Shown piece by piece: positions 1 through 10,059 of a stretch of 55,339 bases of DNA (position 1 is the first letter of the stretch; the number at the start of each line of letters is the position of its first letter). The stretch is from Verrucomicrobiales bacterium. GTDB lineage: Bacteria > Verrucomicrobiota > Verrucomicrobiia > Limisphaerales > Palsa-1400. A model generated the notes under the pieces. The model had not been told where the DNA came from and did not search any database. It saw nothing but the letters and a program-made list of their open reading frames with translations. Made by a program: the position numbers and the translations under genes. Where the stretch lies: the NCBI GenBank assembly GCA_003138485.1, contig PLGF01000081.1, positions 1 through 55,339 on the forward strand, written 5' to 3'.

Positions 1-575
1 GGGTTCACCGCTCAAACGCCCCAGCCCGCAGCCTTTCAAAGAACAAACCGCCCTCAGCCACTGGCCGCACAATACTACAGAACTTGCATTATGCAATATA
101 AATAATCCATTTACCACGGATGACAAGGATGGACACGGTTCAAAATCCCCTTGTCCCGGGGACTCGTTCACGCAAAGACGCAAAAACGCCGCGAAGAATA
201 TCTGGGGGAGAGGATTAAGGTGAGGGCGAGCCGATACCCATGCGACGGCGGATGAGGCCGACCCAAATCCTCCTCTCTCATTTTGCGGCTTGGCGGCTTG
301 GCGTGAGCAGGTTGCTTTACCTTGATTCCAAAAGCGGGGGGAGACTTCCCGCGGAACGACGCAGATGTCAACCACGGCTCCGGGGCGTTGAACCCGCGCC
401 GCTCCGGGCGTCGATTCAGGTCGTTCGCGGCGAGGACCGCGCGCCCGCCCACCCGGCGCGCCCAGGCGTTTGACGTCAATCCGAGGACCGCCCCGCGGCA
501 TTTCCTATGCGGGAAGAGAGCAAAATATGCGATTGTGCGGGACCCGTTCAGGGAGGGAAGAGTCAAGACCACTGA
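1..575. other. Non-coding stretch with dispersed repeats
   Basis: I find no convincing gene here; the open frames resemble no family and mostly translate repeat DNA. Visible elements are a short palindrome at 84-96 (TTGCAT, T, ATGCAA), a tract at 171-198 rich in CGCAAAGACGC-type words, and a purine-rich GGGGGAGAGGATTAAGGTGA tract at about 204-225. Tracts of this kind are, from memory, common between genes in verrucomicrobial and planctomycete genomes. Confidence 0.6.
171..198. repeat. Dispersed intergenic repeat, copy 1
   Basis: The tract reads CGCAAAGACGC followed by AAAAACGCCGCGAAGAA. A diverged copy lies in reverse orientation at the other end of the window (55274-55304). A degenerate ACCACGGAT-type word flanks both copies (about 114-122 here; complement near 55261). 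This is a visual match only. Confidence 0.45.
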
Positions 576-1980
576 TTAGGGAACTGACGTGGAATCGGCG
601 GGGATCGAAAGAAGCGAGCGTTCGAGGATGTCGGTGACTTCGAGACCGGTTATTTGAACTGAGCGCGTCGTCAGCTTGAAGGTCTGAGCCAGTGAATAGA
701 AATCATCCAGGCCGAAGGCCACGCGGTAGGTCTGGTTCGTTGCGATTTTCGCCGAGTCGAAACTCGGATGAAGCGGGGTGGGATATTCCTGTTTCGCTTC
801 TGCTTTCCGCCGCCGTTCGGCTTCGAGCAATTCAGTTCCAGATAGGTCCACGTACCCCATGGGCTGGTAATATGCGAAGGCCAGTCCATCCGCCAACCGA
901 GTGGTTCCCAATGCCACTTGAGGAGTGTTGTTGGTGGTTATGAAGTTGAACAGAAAATCCGCTCCGCTAGCCTTGCATAAACATTTGCAACAGGCCGCGT
1001 CGAGGTCATGTTTTCCAATCAGTCCCGCCGTCAGGAGCGGAGATGAAGCCCGGGCGGCATCCCAGTTCCACCGGCTATCGAAGCTCCGCGCCACCATCAG
1101 GGTGTCCTCAGCAAGGTCGGCGACAATGAAGTCAGCCCCCGGCCGCGCGAAACTGCCTGCGTTCGAATAGCCCTCGGCAATATCCGAGGCAACCCACCAG
1201 AGCAGGTGCTGCGGCGCGGGCGGGTTATAGTACATCAGCGTAATGAGACGGTTCGTCCAACCAAGTTCGAGGCCATCGCTGCACGATAATTTGTTGGCAG
1301 CCCAACGGACCGGCAGTTTCGGGGCCATGCGTTTCACGATGCTGTTTTGGTCTTCGGTTCCCAACAGCGCTAAGTGGCATCTCTGGAGGTCGGTTTCCGT
1401 GACGTCCCGGTCGGCCTTCACGTTGAGCCGGCCATAGAGGTTCTGGTAATTGGGAATTCCGGAGCCGCCGTCATCGTAAGCCCATGCGGGGCAGCCCATC
1501 TTGCTGGCGGCCTCGGCCGACAAGCGCAGATTCTGGCAGATATTGGTGGGGCCGGAGGTTCCATAAACAATCAACAACGGCGAGCCGTCGTAGAGCTGCG
1601 CCGGGCCGCCGCGTGTATGGAACCGGAAGGATGGCAATACGGTGTTCGTCTCAGCCCGCCATTCGCTGTTGTCGCAGAACAGGACCAGATTTGAGGGCAA
1701 CGGCGCGGCTACCTTGAACGGTTTGGCTCCGCCCACTGAAACATGCAACGGTTCCTCCGGGTCGAACGGGGTTCAGCAAGTCGCAGCTTCAATCGCGTGA
1801 CGTTGGAGAGTTCGGCGTATAATGTGTTGTCGCGGCCCGCCGTTCCGTTTCATCCAGCGATTGGCGGGTTTCAGCAGCGGCAGCCTGCGGCGGAGGTGTC
1901 CCGGCCCCGAGCACGGCGGCGACAGGGACCATGATTAGTGTGGGAACGAAGAGAAGGAGCACTCTGAGTTTCGGAGTCAT
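576..1980 (-). pseudogene. Decayed secreted esterase/peptidase-like protein
   Basis: The coding sense is spread over three frames. An ATG at 1980 opens a signal peptide (MTPKLRVLLLFVPTLIMVPV) in a frame that stops near 1789. A second frame around 1830-1770 reads DNTLYAELSNVTRLKLRLAEP. A third, stop-free to 576, continues as FDPEEPLHVSVGG and includes LLIVYGTSG and LALLGTEDQN, which resemble the C-terminal domain of secreted alpha/beta-hydrolase-like proteins of Planctomycetes and Verrucomicrobia. The three pieces join as one domain if two frameshifts are allowed. The N-terminal catalytic part seems deleted between the signal peptide and the second piece. The long third frame has only a TTG start at 1748 that cuts into the domain, so I regard the locus as a pseudogene. 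The family assignment is tentative. Confidence 0.55.
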
Positions 1981-2115
1981 AAGCACAGGGCAATCGCATG
2001 GGCGGTTGGATTAGAGTCAAGACGCGGGGTGGACGTGATGAATCGCCGTCAACGCTGGCGGATACAGGATAAGGCCAGAGCACTGAACCTGACCATGCCC
2101 GTTGATTGCGAGAAT

Positions 2116-2955
2116 ATGAACATCCGAAAAATCATCCGATTGATCTGCTTTTTTCTTCTTGTCTCGCTCATTCCTTTTTCAGCCGAAGGGGAGGATTTCA
2201 CCAATGCGCTCCATGTCTCCGCCGAACCGGTTTTCCCCGGGGTTGATTGGGAGCGCAAAACCAATGACCTTTCGCCAGAGACCGTTCGGGGAGTTGATGC
2301 GTTTGTCCACACCCTGGACACCACTGGCTTGATGGTGGTGATAAATGGCCGCTTGGTGTATGAACATGGCGACGTCAAGCGGTTCAGCTACCTGGCTTCC
2401 TCACGCAAGAGCGTTCTCTGGACATATCAGGGAGCCTATACTTCGATGGGATCCTACGGCCAATACATTACTGTCTTGCCGGCGCTCGATATGGTGGTGG
2501 CGCACAAATCCTGTCCTCCCGGCGATGTGAGTCAGAGTAACTATTTCCGGCTGCTTGATCTGCTGACTGGAAAGGATCCCGCTTCGACTGCGGAACTTGC
2601 CTCCTGGACTCCACTGCGCACCAGGGTTCACGCCCAGCCGCAAGAGCACATCGCCATCAGACTCGACCCGAAGAATTATGATGCTTATGAGGGAAAATAC
2701 GTCATGGCGCCAGATCCCAAGTTTCAGGGCACCGTGACCCTGACCATCAAACGCGATGGGAATACCCTCTGCCGCCAAATTCCAGGATGGTTTGCGCAAG
2801 CAATCTTCCCCGAATCAGAAACAGTTTTCTTCAATGCGACAGAAGACGAACAACTGACCTTCATCAAAATGAAACGGGGGAAGTGACCGGTCTGATCGTG
2901 GAGGAGAACGGCACATTTGGCGAATCCGGTCGAAAAGAATTCAAGGTGGAGAAGC
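2116..2955 (+). pseudogene. Serine hydrolase (beta-lactamase family) remnant
   Basis: The ATG at 2116 begins a signal peptide (MNIRKIIRLICFFLLVSLIP). Next comes a segment ending in LVYEHGDVKRFSYLASSRKS, typical of class C beta-lactamase-like hydrolases, with SSRK fitting the catalytic SxxK. The sequence then jumps directly to GAYTSMGSYGQYITVLP, which in intact members lies about 200 residues further on, so the middle of the catalytic domain, including the YxN region, is deleted near 2410-2430. The tail (from about 2650) resembles DUF3471. The frame stops at 2886 after KMKRGK, but one base added in the A-run near 2867 restores NETGEVTGLIVEENG to about 2955. Internal deletion plus a 3' frameshift make this inactive. 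The two lesions are visible; the size of the loss is from family knowledge. Confidence 0.65.
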
Positions 2956-3042
2956 AGGGTGATCTCGGGTCTGCAGCGAGCCTCCGCAAACCAAAATGCG
3001 AAAGCCGCGGATGCCCTCCGCCAAATGAATATCCAATAATCA

Positions 3043-4680
3043 TCACTTGTGGGATGCGGTGCTGGAAGCGGACGGCGTCTCCACCCGTGCCGGCTCCGGC
3101 GCGGCGGGGCGCGCTTCGGGCGGCGCCGCGCGCGCCACTTCGACCACCCGGTGCGGCTCTTCGACGGCCCGACGCGGTTCTTCGACCGCCCGGCGAGGCT
3201 CGACGCTGGGCGCGGCGCCGGTCTCCAACCGCGGCGGCGGCGCGGCGGGTCTTTCCACGGGATTGAGGCCGCCTTGTTCGCGATGATGGACGGGGCGCGG
3301 CGCGGTGGCGTCGTCGGCGCTGACGGCGTAGGCGGAATGTGTGACACGCCCGGGCGGGGGCGCGGAGCCGAGCAAGGGCGTCATTAGAGCCGGCAAGGCC
3401 GGGGAATCCGCCAGCGCAGGGAGATCGGGAAGTTCAGGCGCCTCGGCCGGCAGGGGCTTGTCCGCCGCAGCCGCAGCCGCCTGGTGAGGTTTGTTTATCA
3501 AATAGGGGCTTGCCTGTGACGAGGCCGGTTTGGAAGGGGCGGGCTGATAGACAGCCAGCGTCGCGCGGTCCAACACTCCGGCCACCGCCGCCGGGGAGGA
3601 GACCGAACGGATGGCGGCGGTCTGGATGGTTTTGTGGACGGCGTCGGCGACGGCGTCGCGGCTGATGCCACCGTTGATGATCTTATTGTTTACCACGCTG
3701 TAATTCTCGACGGCAGAGCTGCCGGCGAAGATCGCCGCAGCGCGGGCCGGGGGCACAGCACGGCGCGGCAGGTTGCGGTCCAGGAAGTTATTCGCGCTGA
3801 CGAAAGCGAAGGAGGACGGGGGGAAGGCAAAGCCAGCGCCCAGAAGGTGGCCCCTGAAAGTCAGCTGGCCGAGCACGTTGAGGCTGACGCCCGGCGGCAA
3901 GGGTGCCCAGCCGAAATAGGAGCCGGTCGAACGCCAGGCCACCCAGGCCGGCGCCCAAGTCTTGTCCGGCACCCATACCCAGCCCAGCGGAACCTCCTTG
4001 ACCCATCGGCCATAATGAAACACCGCCCAGCCCCAGGAATAATCGGATTGCCAGTACCAGCCGCTGTCGGAATCCACCCATTGGCCGTGGTCGAGGTAGG
4101 GGCGCCACTCAAAATCAATCGTCTCGACCGTCGGCTGCCAGGCCTGTCCATAGTCGGGCACATCCACCCATGCGCCGTAGGGCGCCAGATCATCGTAAAA
4201 GAAACTCGAATCCGCGGTGGGGGCGGGCGGAGTCGGCGGGGGCGGTGGCGCCGCCTTGGCAAAGTCCGGCGGCGCGGGCGTCAGGGCTTGGGCGGGCCGG
4301 GGCGCGGACGCCGGTTTGACCTTGAACAGCGCGGCGATGACATTTTGCGGCAGGCCCAGATCGGATAGATAGAGGATTTCCTCAGCGGTTGGGGCATAGA
4401 CCTGGCCGGAGTCTTGAATAAAGGCGAGGATAACCTCCTGGTCAACGTGGGCCTTGGCAAGCCGGATGATTTCCGCCAGCCCCGGCGATAAATCCGCCGG
4501 CAAAGCCGGTTCACCCGCTGATTCGGGCGGACTCTCCGGCTCGGCCTCAGCCGGGGCGGATGCCGGGCTGTCGTTGGAAGGGGTGGCGGGGCCAAAGCGG
4601 GCCAGAGCGCCGATGAGGAGGATGGCCGCGGTCCCGACGGTCAGAAGCCAGGCAGAGGTGGATATACCTGGTGATTTCAT
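3043..4680 (-). CDS. DUF6600 membrane-anchored envelope protein
   Basis: The start is placed at the ATG encoding MKSPGISTSAWLL; an upstream TTG at 4707 adds nine residues that spoil the membrane segment. Residues 9-28 form an N-terminal membrane anchor. A Pro/Ala linker leads to a helical module (about residues 65-120: DLSPGLAEIIRLAKAHVDQE and ILYLSDLGLPQNVIAALF) often seen in verrucomicrobial envelope proteins. The DUF6600 region (about 160-270) is rich in Trp/Tyr/Gly: FFYDDLAPYGAWVDVP, GWYWQSDYSWGWAVFHYGRW, GWVWVPDKTWAPAWVAWR, FGWAPLPPG. The C-terminal third is low-complexity Ala/Pro with tandem EPRRAVEE units. It lies 62 bp downstream of parA on the same strand. The function of DUF6600 is not established; a periplasmic or surface role is inferred from the anchor and composition. 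Confidence 0.85.
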   Translation of the reverse strand: MKSPGISTSAWLLTVGTAAILLIGALARFGPATPSNDSPASAPAEAEPESPPESAGEPALPADLSPGLAEIIRLAKAHVDQEVILAFIQDSGQVYAPTAEEILYLSDLGLPQNVIAALFKVKPASAPRPAQALTPAPPDFAKAAPPPPPTPPAPTADSSFFYDDLAPYGAWVDVPDYGQAWQPTVETIDFEWRPYLDHGQWVDSDSGWYWQSDYSWGWAVFHYGRWVKEVPLGWVWVPDKTWAPAWVAWRSTGSYFGWAPLPPGVSLNVLGQLTFRGHLLGAGFAFPPSSFAFVSANNFLDRNLPRRAVPPARAAAIFAGSSAVENYSVVNNKIINGGISRDAVADAVHKTIQTAAIRSVSSPAAVAGVLDRATLAVYQPAPSKPASSQASPYLINKPHQAAAAAADKPLPAEAPELPDLPALADSPALPALMTPLLGSAPPPGRVTHSAYAVSADDATAPRPVHHREQGGLNPVERPAAPPPRLETGAAPSVEPRRAVEEPRRAVEEPHRVVEVARAAPPEARPAAPEPARVETPSASSTASHK

Positions 4681-4742
4681 GTCATGCTGTGCGCAATCTC
4701 TATACAACGGACGCTTGGGCGGCCCGTGTATTCATGCCAAAA

Positions 4743-5519
4743 TCAAGGTTTGAGCCGCTGGAGCAGTTCGCCGGCCAGGACTTCGTAGGCGGCCGCGCCG
4801 GGGCTGTATTTGTCATAATGGATGATGGGCTTGCCGAAGCTGGGGGCTTCGGCCAGACGGATGGCGCGCGGGATAACGGTGTCAAAGACCAGATCGCCAA
4901 AGTGCTGCCGTACTTCCTCCACCACCTGCGCCGCCAGACGGGTGCGGCCGTCGAACATGGTCATGACCACCCCCAGAAGCTGGAGGCGCGGGTTGACGCC
5001 GTTGTCGCGGACCTGGCTGAGGACCTTGTGGCTCATGGAAATGCCCTCCAGGGCGTAGTACTCGCATTGGAGCGGGATGAGGAGGTAATCGGAGGCGGCA
5101 AAGGCGTTGAGGGTGAGGATGCCCAGGGATGGAGGACAGTCAATCATTATGACATCGAATTGGTCCCCGGCCGCCACCGGCTCCAACAGCGCCGCCAGGC
5201 GGCGGAGGTGGTTTTCGGCGCGGGCGATCTCGATTTCCGCGCCGCACATATCGACTTCGCTGGGGACGATGTGCAGCCGCTCGAAGGCGGTGGGGCAAAT
5301 CTTGTCGGCCAGCGTGCCCTCGCCCAGCAAGGGGCGGTAGGCGCTGGCGCCGACGGTTTTTTCCAGGCCCAGGCCGCTGGTGGCGTTGGCTTGGGGGTCC
5401 AGGTCCACGAGCAGAACACGGCGGCCCAACTGGGCCAGGCAAGCCGAGAGGTTGATCGTCGTGGTGGTCTTTCCAACGCCGCCTTTTTGGTTGGCGACCG
5501 CAATGATTTTCGCAGGCAC
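4743..5519 (-). CDS. parA: ParA/Soj-type chromosome partitioning ATPase
   Basis: This is a 258-residue ParA-family ATPase, which normally binds DNA and moves origins or cargo together with ParB. The GTG at 5519 is chosen because the protein then begins PAKIIAVANQKGGVGKTTT, with the deviant Walker A motif KGGVGKT at residues 12-18. Other family marks are LVDLDPQANATSGLGL, VIMIDCPPSLGILTLNAFAA, LIPLQCEYYALEG and VIPRAIRLAEAPSFGKPI. The frame is open further upstream, but that part has no ParA character. No parB is adjacent: downstream lies the DUF6600 gene and upstream the divergent hibernation factor, so this is an orphan in the window. Length and motifs are complete. Confidence 0.93.
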   Translation of the reverse strand: MPAKIIAVANQKGGVGKTTTTINLSACLAQLGRRVLLVDLDPQANATSGLGLEKTVGASAYRPLLGEGTLADKICPTAFERLHIVPSEVDMCGAEIEIARAENHLRRLAALLEPVAAGDQFDVIMIDCPPSLGILTLNAFAASDYLLIPLQCEYYALEGISMSHKVLSQVRDNGVNPRLQLLGVVMTMFDGRTRLAAQVVEEVRQHFGDLVFDTVIPRAIRLAEAPSFGKPIIHYDKYSPGAAAYEVLAGELLQRLKP

Positions 5520-5601
5520 GGGGGCAGTATCCGCCAAAGAAAGGCGGCTTAAAAGAAATTTACGGTGGATTTTGGACGGAGGATGAAGCAAGTTGAGGCG
5601 T

Positions 5602-5955
5602 ATGAAGTTCATTCTTTCGACCCACAATGTCACCTTAACCAAATCCATTGAAGATCACATCCTGAGCCGAATCGAAAAACTGGAACATCTGGACCGTTTT
5701 GTCACCAGCGCCCGCGTGACTCTGGAGTACAACCTTCTCAAAGGGCTGGAGAAGCAGTTCTCCTGCTCCATCCGGCTGGCCGTCCCCGGTCCCGACCTTT
5801 TTGCCGAAGACCGCCAGAGCGACCTTTACGCCGCCATCGATTTGGTGGCCAAGAAGATCGAGCAGCAACTGCGCAAACGCCACAACAAGTACAAGGCGCG
5901 CAAACACACCCTCGGCCCCCGCGCCAAGGAGTCGCGCCAGATCGAAGAGGGCTGA
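5602..5955 (+). CDS. hpf: Ribosome hibernation promoting factor, short form
   Basis: The 117-residue product matches the sigma-54 modulation/S30EA family (RaiA/HPF), which binds the 30S subunit when growth slows and promotes inactive ribosome dimers or monomers. Recognisable parts are the N-terminal strand KFILSTHNVTLTKSIEDHI, the DLYAAIDLVAKKIEQQLRKR helix and a basic tail (RKRHNKYKARKHTLGPRAKE). It lacks the extra C-terminal dimerisation domain of the long form. The ATG at 5602 is preferred over a TTG nine bases upstream; a GAGG just before it may be a weak ribosome binding site. It diverges from parA across about 80 bp. Confidence 0.9.
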   Translation: MKFILSTHNVTLTKSIEDHILSRIEKLEHLDRFVTSARVTLEYNLLKGLEKQFSCSIRLAVPGPDLFAEDRQSDLYAAIDLVAKKIEQQLRKRHNKYKARKHTLGPRAKESRQIEEG

Positions 5956-5992
5956 AGGCGCCGCGCCCCCAGGGGTGATTTCCCGCCAACTC

Positions 5993-7231
5993 ATGCTCCT
6001 ACGCGCCCGGATCGTATTGCCCGTGAGCCGGCCCCCTCTTGAAGACGGGGCCGTTCTCATCCGCGGCAATCGCGTCGCGGCCGTCGGGCCGTGGCGGAAG
6101 CTGGCCGCGCTGGAGGGCGGGCCGGCGGTGGATATGGGAGCGGCGGTGTTGCTGCCCGGCTTGGTCAACGCCCACTGCCACCTCGATTACACCGACATGG
6201 CCGGCCTGCCGCCGCAGAGAGAATTCCCCGACTGGATCAAGGGCCTGCTGGCCTTGAAGGCCGCCGCCAGTTACTCCGATTACGCCCTGGCCTGGCTGCG
6301 CGGGGCGAAGATGCTGGAGCGCACGGGAACGACCACCGTGGCCGACATCGAGGCGGTGCCCGAATTGCTGCCCGATGTCTGGTCCGCCACGCCTTTGCGC
6401 GTGGCGTCGTTTCTTGAGATGACCTGCGTCAAGATCGTGCGGAAGCCCCAGGAAATCCTCCAGGAAGCAGCGGCCAAGGCGGGGAGCCTCTCTCCCCGGC
6501 GCGGCTATGTGGGCCTCTCGCCTCACGCGCCGTATTCGACGACGCCCGCGCTGTTGCGGCAGACGGCCGCGCTGGCCCGGCGGCGGCGCTGGCGGCTGAC
6601 GATGCACGTGGCGGAGTCCATCGAGGAATTCGACATGTTCCTGCACCGCCGTGGTCCAATGTTTGACTGGCTCAGAAAGCAGCGGGAGATGTCCGACTGC
6701 GGGTTGGGGACGCCGTTGGCGCAGATCGCGCGCTGCGGATTGCTGGGGCCAAACTTCCTGGCCGTTCACGCCAACTATCTCGACGGTCATGACGTGGCGG
6801 CGCTGGCCAAAGCCCGCGCCAGTGTCGTCCATTGTCCGCGCAGCCACGCGTATTTCGGCCATCAACCCTTTCCGTACCGCAAGCTGGCCGCCGCGCGCGT
6901 CAACGTCTGCCTGGGAACCGACAGCATGGCCAGCGTCCGCGGGACGGGGCGGGGGAAGGTTGAATTGAACATGTTCGCGGAAATGCGCGCCTTCGCGATG
7001 ACCCAGCCGGACCTCGCTCCCGCCGAAGTGTTGCGCATGGCCACGCAAGCCGGGGCGCGCGCCCTGGGCTGGGAGAGGCGCGTCGGCGGCCTCTTCCGCA
7101 ACGCCCTGGCTGATATGATCGCCGTTCCGTTCAGCGGCAAAACGGGCGAGGCGCACGAGGCGGTATTGCATCACACGGGCGATGTTGACGCGGCGATGAT
7201 CGACGGCCAATGGGTGGCCCCCCCGCGGTGA
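5993..7231 (+). CDS. Metal-dependent amidohydrolase (cytosine deaminase-like)
   Basis: This 412-residue protein belongs to the amidohydrolase superfamily close to the ATZ/TRZ, SAH-deaminase and aminofutalosine-deaminase group. Visible metal and catalytic motifs are NAHCHLDYT (H61, H63), LTMHVAES, FLAVHANYLDG and CLGTDSMASVRGTG, the last with the metal-binding Asp. The N-terminal beta-sandwich begins MLLRARIVLPVSRPPLEDGA, which fixes the ATG at 5993; a GTG at 5975 is in frame but adds only six residues. It starts 38 bp after hpf and may be co-transcribed. The substrate cannot be read from the sequence; deamination of an amino-purine or amino-pyrimidine compound is the usual reaction. Confidence 0.85.
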   Translation: MLLRARIVLPVSRPPLEDGAVLIRGNRVAAVGPWRKLAALEGGPAVDMGAAVLLPGLVNAHCHLDYTDMAGLPPQREFPDWIKGLLALKAAASYSDYALAWLRGAKMLERTGTTTVADIEAVPELLPDVWSATPLRVASFLEMTCVKIVRKPQEILQEAAAKAGSLSPRRGYVGLSPHAPYSTTPALLRQTAALARRRRWRLTMHVAESIEEFDMFLHRRGPMFDWLRKQREMSDCGLGTPLAQIARCGLLGPNFLAVHANYLDGHDVAALAKARASVVHCPRSHAYFGHQPFPYRKLAAARVNVCLGTDSMASVRGTGRGKVELNMFAEMRAFAMTQPDLAPAEVLRMATQAGARALGWERRVGGLFRNALADMIAVPFSGKTGEAHEAVLHHTGDVDAAMIDGQWVAPPR

Positions 7232-7260
7232 ATTAAGATTAGCATTATGAAAAGGAACAG

Positions 7261-9297
<2,037 letters not shown>

Positions 9298-9350
9298 CTA
9301 GAAATTAAGACACTGCCTGCGGATTCATGGGCTTGCCAATACAGGAGATT

Positions 9351-9368
9351 GCTGACGTATTTGTCAGC
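9351..9368. promoter_or_regulatory. Inverted repeat abutting antitoxin start
   Basis: GCTGAC, six bases, GTCAGC form a perfect inverted repeat that ends exactly where the antitoxin ATG begins (9369). Antitoxins usually repress their own operon by binding such sites, so this is a candidate operator. It could also be a hairpin occluding the start codon. Confidence 0.45.
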
Positions 9369-9593
9369 ATGAAGACTCTTTCAAAGCGGGAATTGGTTCG
9401 TAATCCGTCTCTGGCCTCGCGCTTGAAGCCGGGAGAATCGTTGCAATTGGAGGACGGCAAGGAACCACTGGTGCTGTCCCGCCGCAAGCGCGGACGGCTG
9501 ACGGCGGAGGAGATTCACGCGGAGCTGGACCGCCTTTGTAAAGGCGCTCCCGCCCAGGACACTCAATCCGCCTTGCGCGACTTGCGCCGATGA
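9369..9593 (+). CDS. Antitoxin of a PIN-domain module
   Basis: A 74-residue, strongly charged protein beginning MKTLSKRELVRNPSLASRLK. Its size and position directly before a PIN toxin, and an N-terminal segment in which a short helix is followed by a strand (QLEDGKEPLVLSRRKR), resemble Phd/prevent-host-death type antitoxins. The C-terminal helix (TAEEIHAELDRLCKG) would wrap the toxin. The ATG at 9369 is chosen over an in-frame upstream ATG at 9327 because the inverted repeat ends against it and the Phd-like fold starts there. The stop overlaps the toxin start (ATGA), implying translational coupling. Confidence 0.75.
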   Translation: MKTLSKRELVRNPSLASRLKPGESLQLEDGKEPLVLSRRKRGRLTAEEIHAELDRLCKGAPAQDTQSALRDLRR

Positions 9594-10039
9594 CCATATA
9601 CCTGGATGCATCGTTTTTGGTCTCCTGGCTCTACAAGCCCGATCCGCTCAACGCCAAGGCCCGCGCCTGGTTTGCCCGTCATCAAGGCGGCGATTTCTTG
9701 ATATCGGACTGGTCTCGGTTTGAGACGGTCAACGGCTTGCGGGATCTGTGTTTGCGACCGCACCCGCCCAAGCCGGATTTAATCGAGGCCCTGAGGCGCT
9801 ATTTCTCTCACCTGCTACACGCGGGCCCCTTCGAGTTTGCGGCCGTCGATTGGGATGAAGTCCTCAAAGATGCCCACCAAATCAGCGCGGCTTTTGCGGC
9901 GCGGCTCAAGGCTCGAAGCGCGGAGGTGTTGCACGTTGCAATTTTAGAGCAACTCAATCCAGATCTCTTTGTGTCTGGTGATAGAGATCAATTGAGTCTG
10001 GCGACCGCCCGCGGATTCCGATCCGTGCGTTTCTATTAG
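9590..10039 (+). CDS. PIN-domain ribonuclease toxin (VapC-like)
   Basis: The 149-residue product has PIN-domain order: MTIYLDASFLVSWLY (first acidic residue D5), ISDWSRFETVNGLRDL (conserved Glu), and near the end AEVLHVAILEQL and DLFVSGDRDQLSLA, which would hold the remaining acidic metal ligands. VapC-type toxins are Mg-dependent RNases acting on tRNA or rRNA when the antitoxin is lost. In many PIN toxins the penultimate segment reads RAxDALHLA; here it is RSAEVLHVA, so one acidic position is Glu instead of Asp. The gene overlaps its antitoxin by four bases. Confidence 0.88.
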   Translation: MTIYLDASFLVSWLYKPDPLNAKARAWFARHQGGDFLISDWSRFETVNGLRDLCLRPHPPKPDLIEALRRYFSHLLHAGPFEFAAVDWDEVLKDAHQISAAFAARLKARSAEVLHVAILEQLNPDLFVSGDRDQLSLATARGFRSVRFY

Positions 10040-10059
10040 AGCCGTTCGGACCGGTCGCC

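Noticed and set aside
137-150. GGTTCAAAATCC resembling a tRNA T-loop
   Set aside because: One base too long for the loop and no acceptor, D or anticodon arms can be paired around it.
168-572. 134-codon open frame on the minus strand
   Set aside because: It mostly translates the dispersed repeat and purine-rich tract, has no family resemblance, and endings like LTLILSPR are typical of translated intergenic repeats.
5999-7210. 403-codon antisense frame opposite the amidohydrolase
   Set aside because: His/Arg/Gln-rich shadow with no family features.
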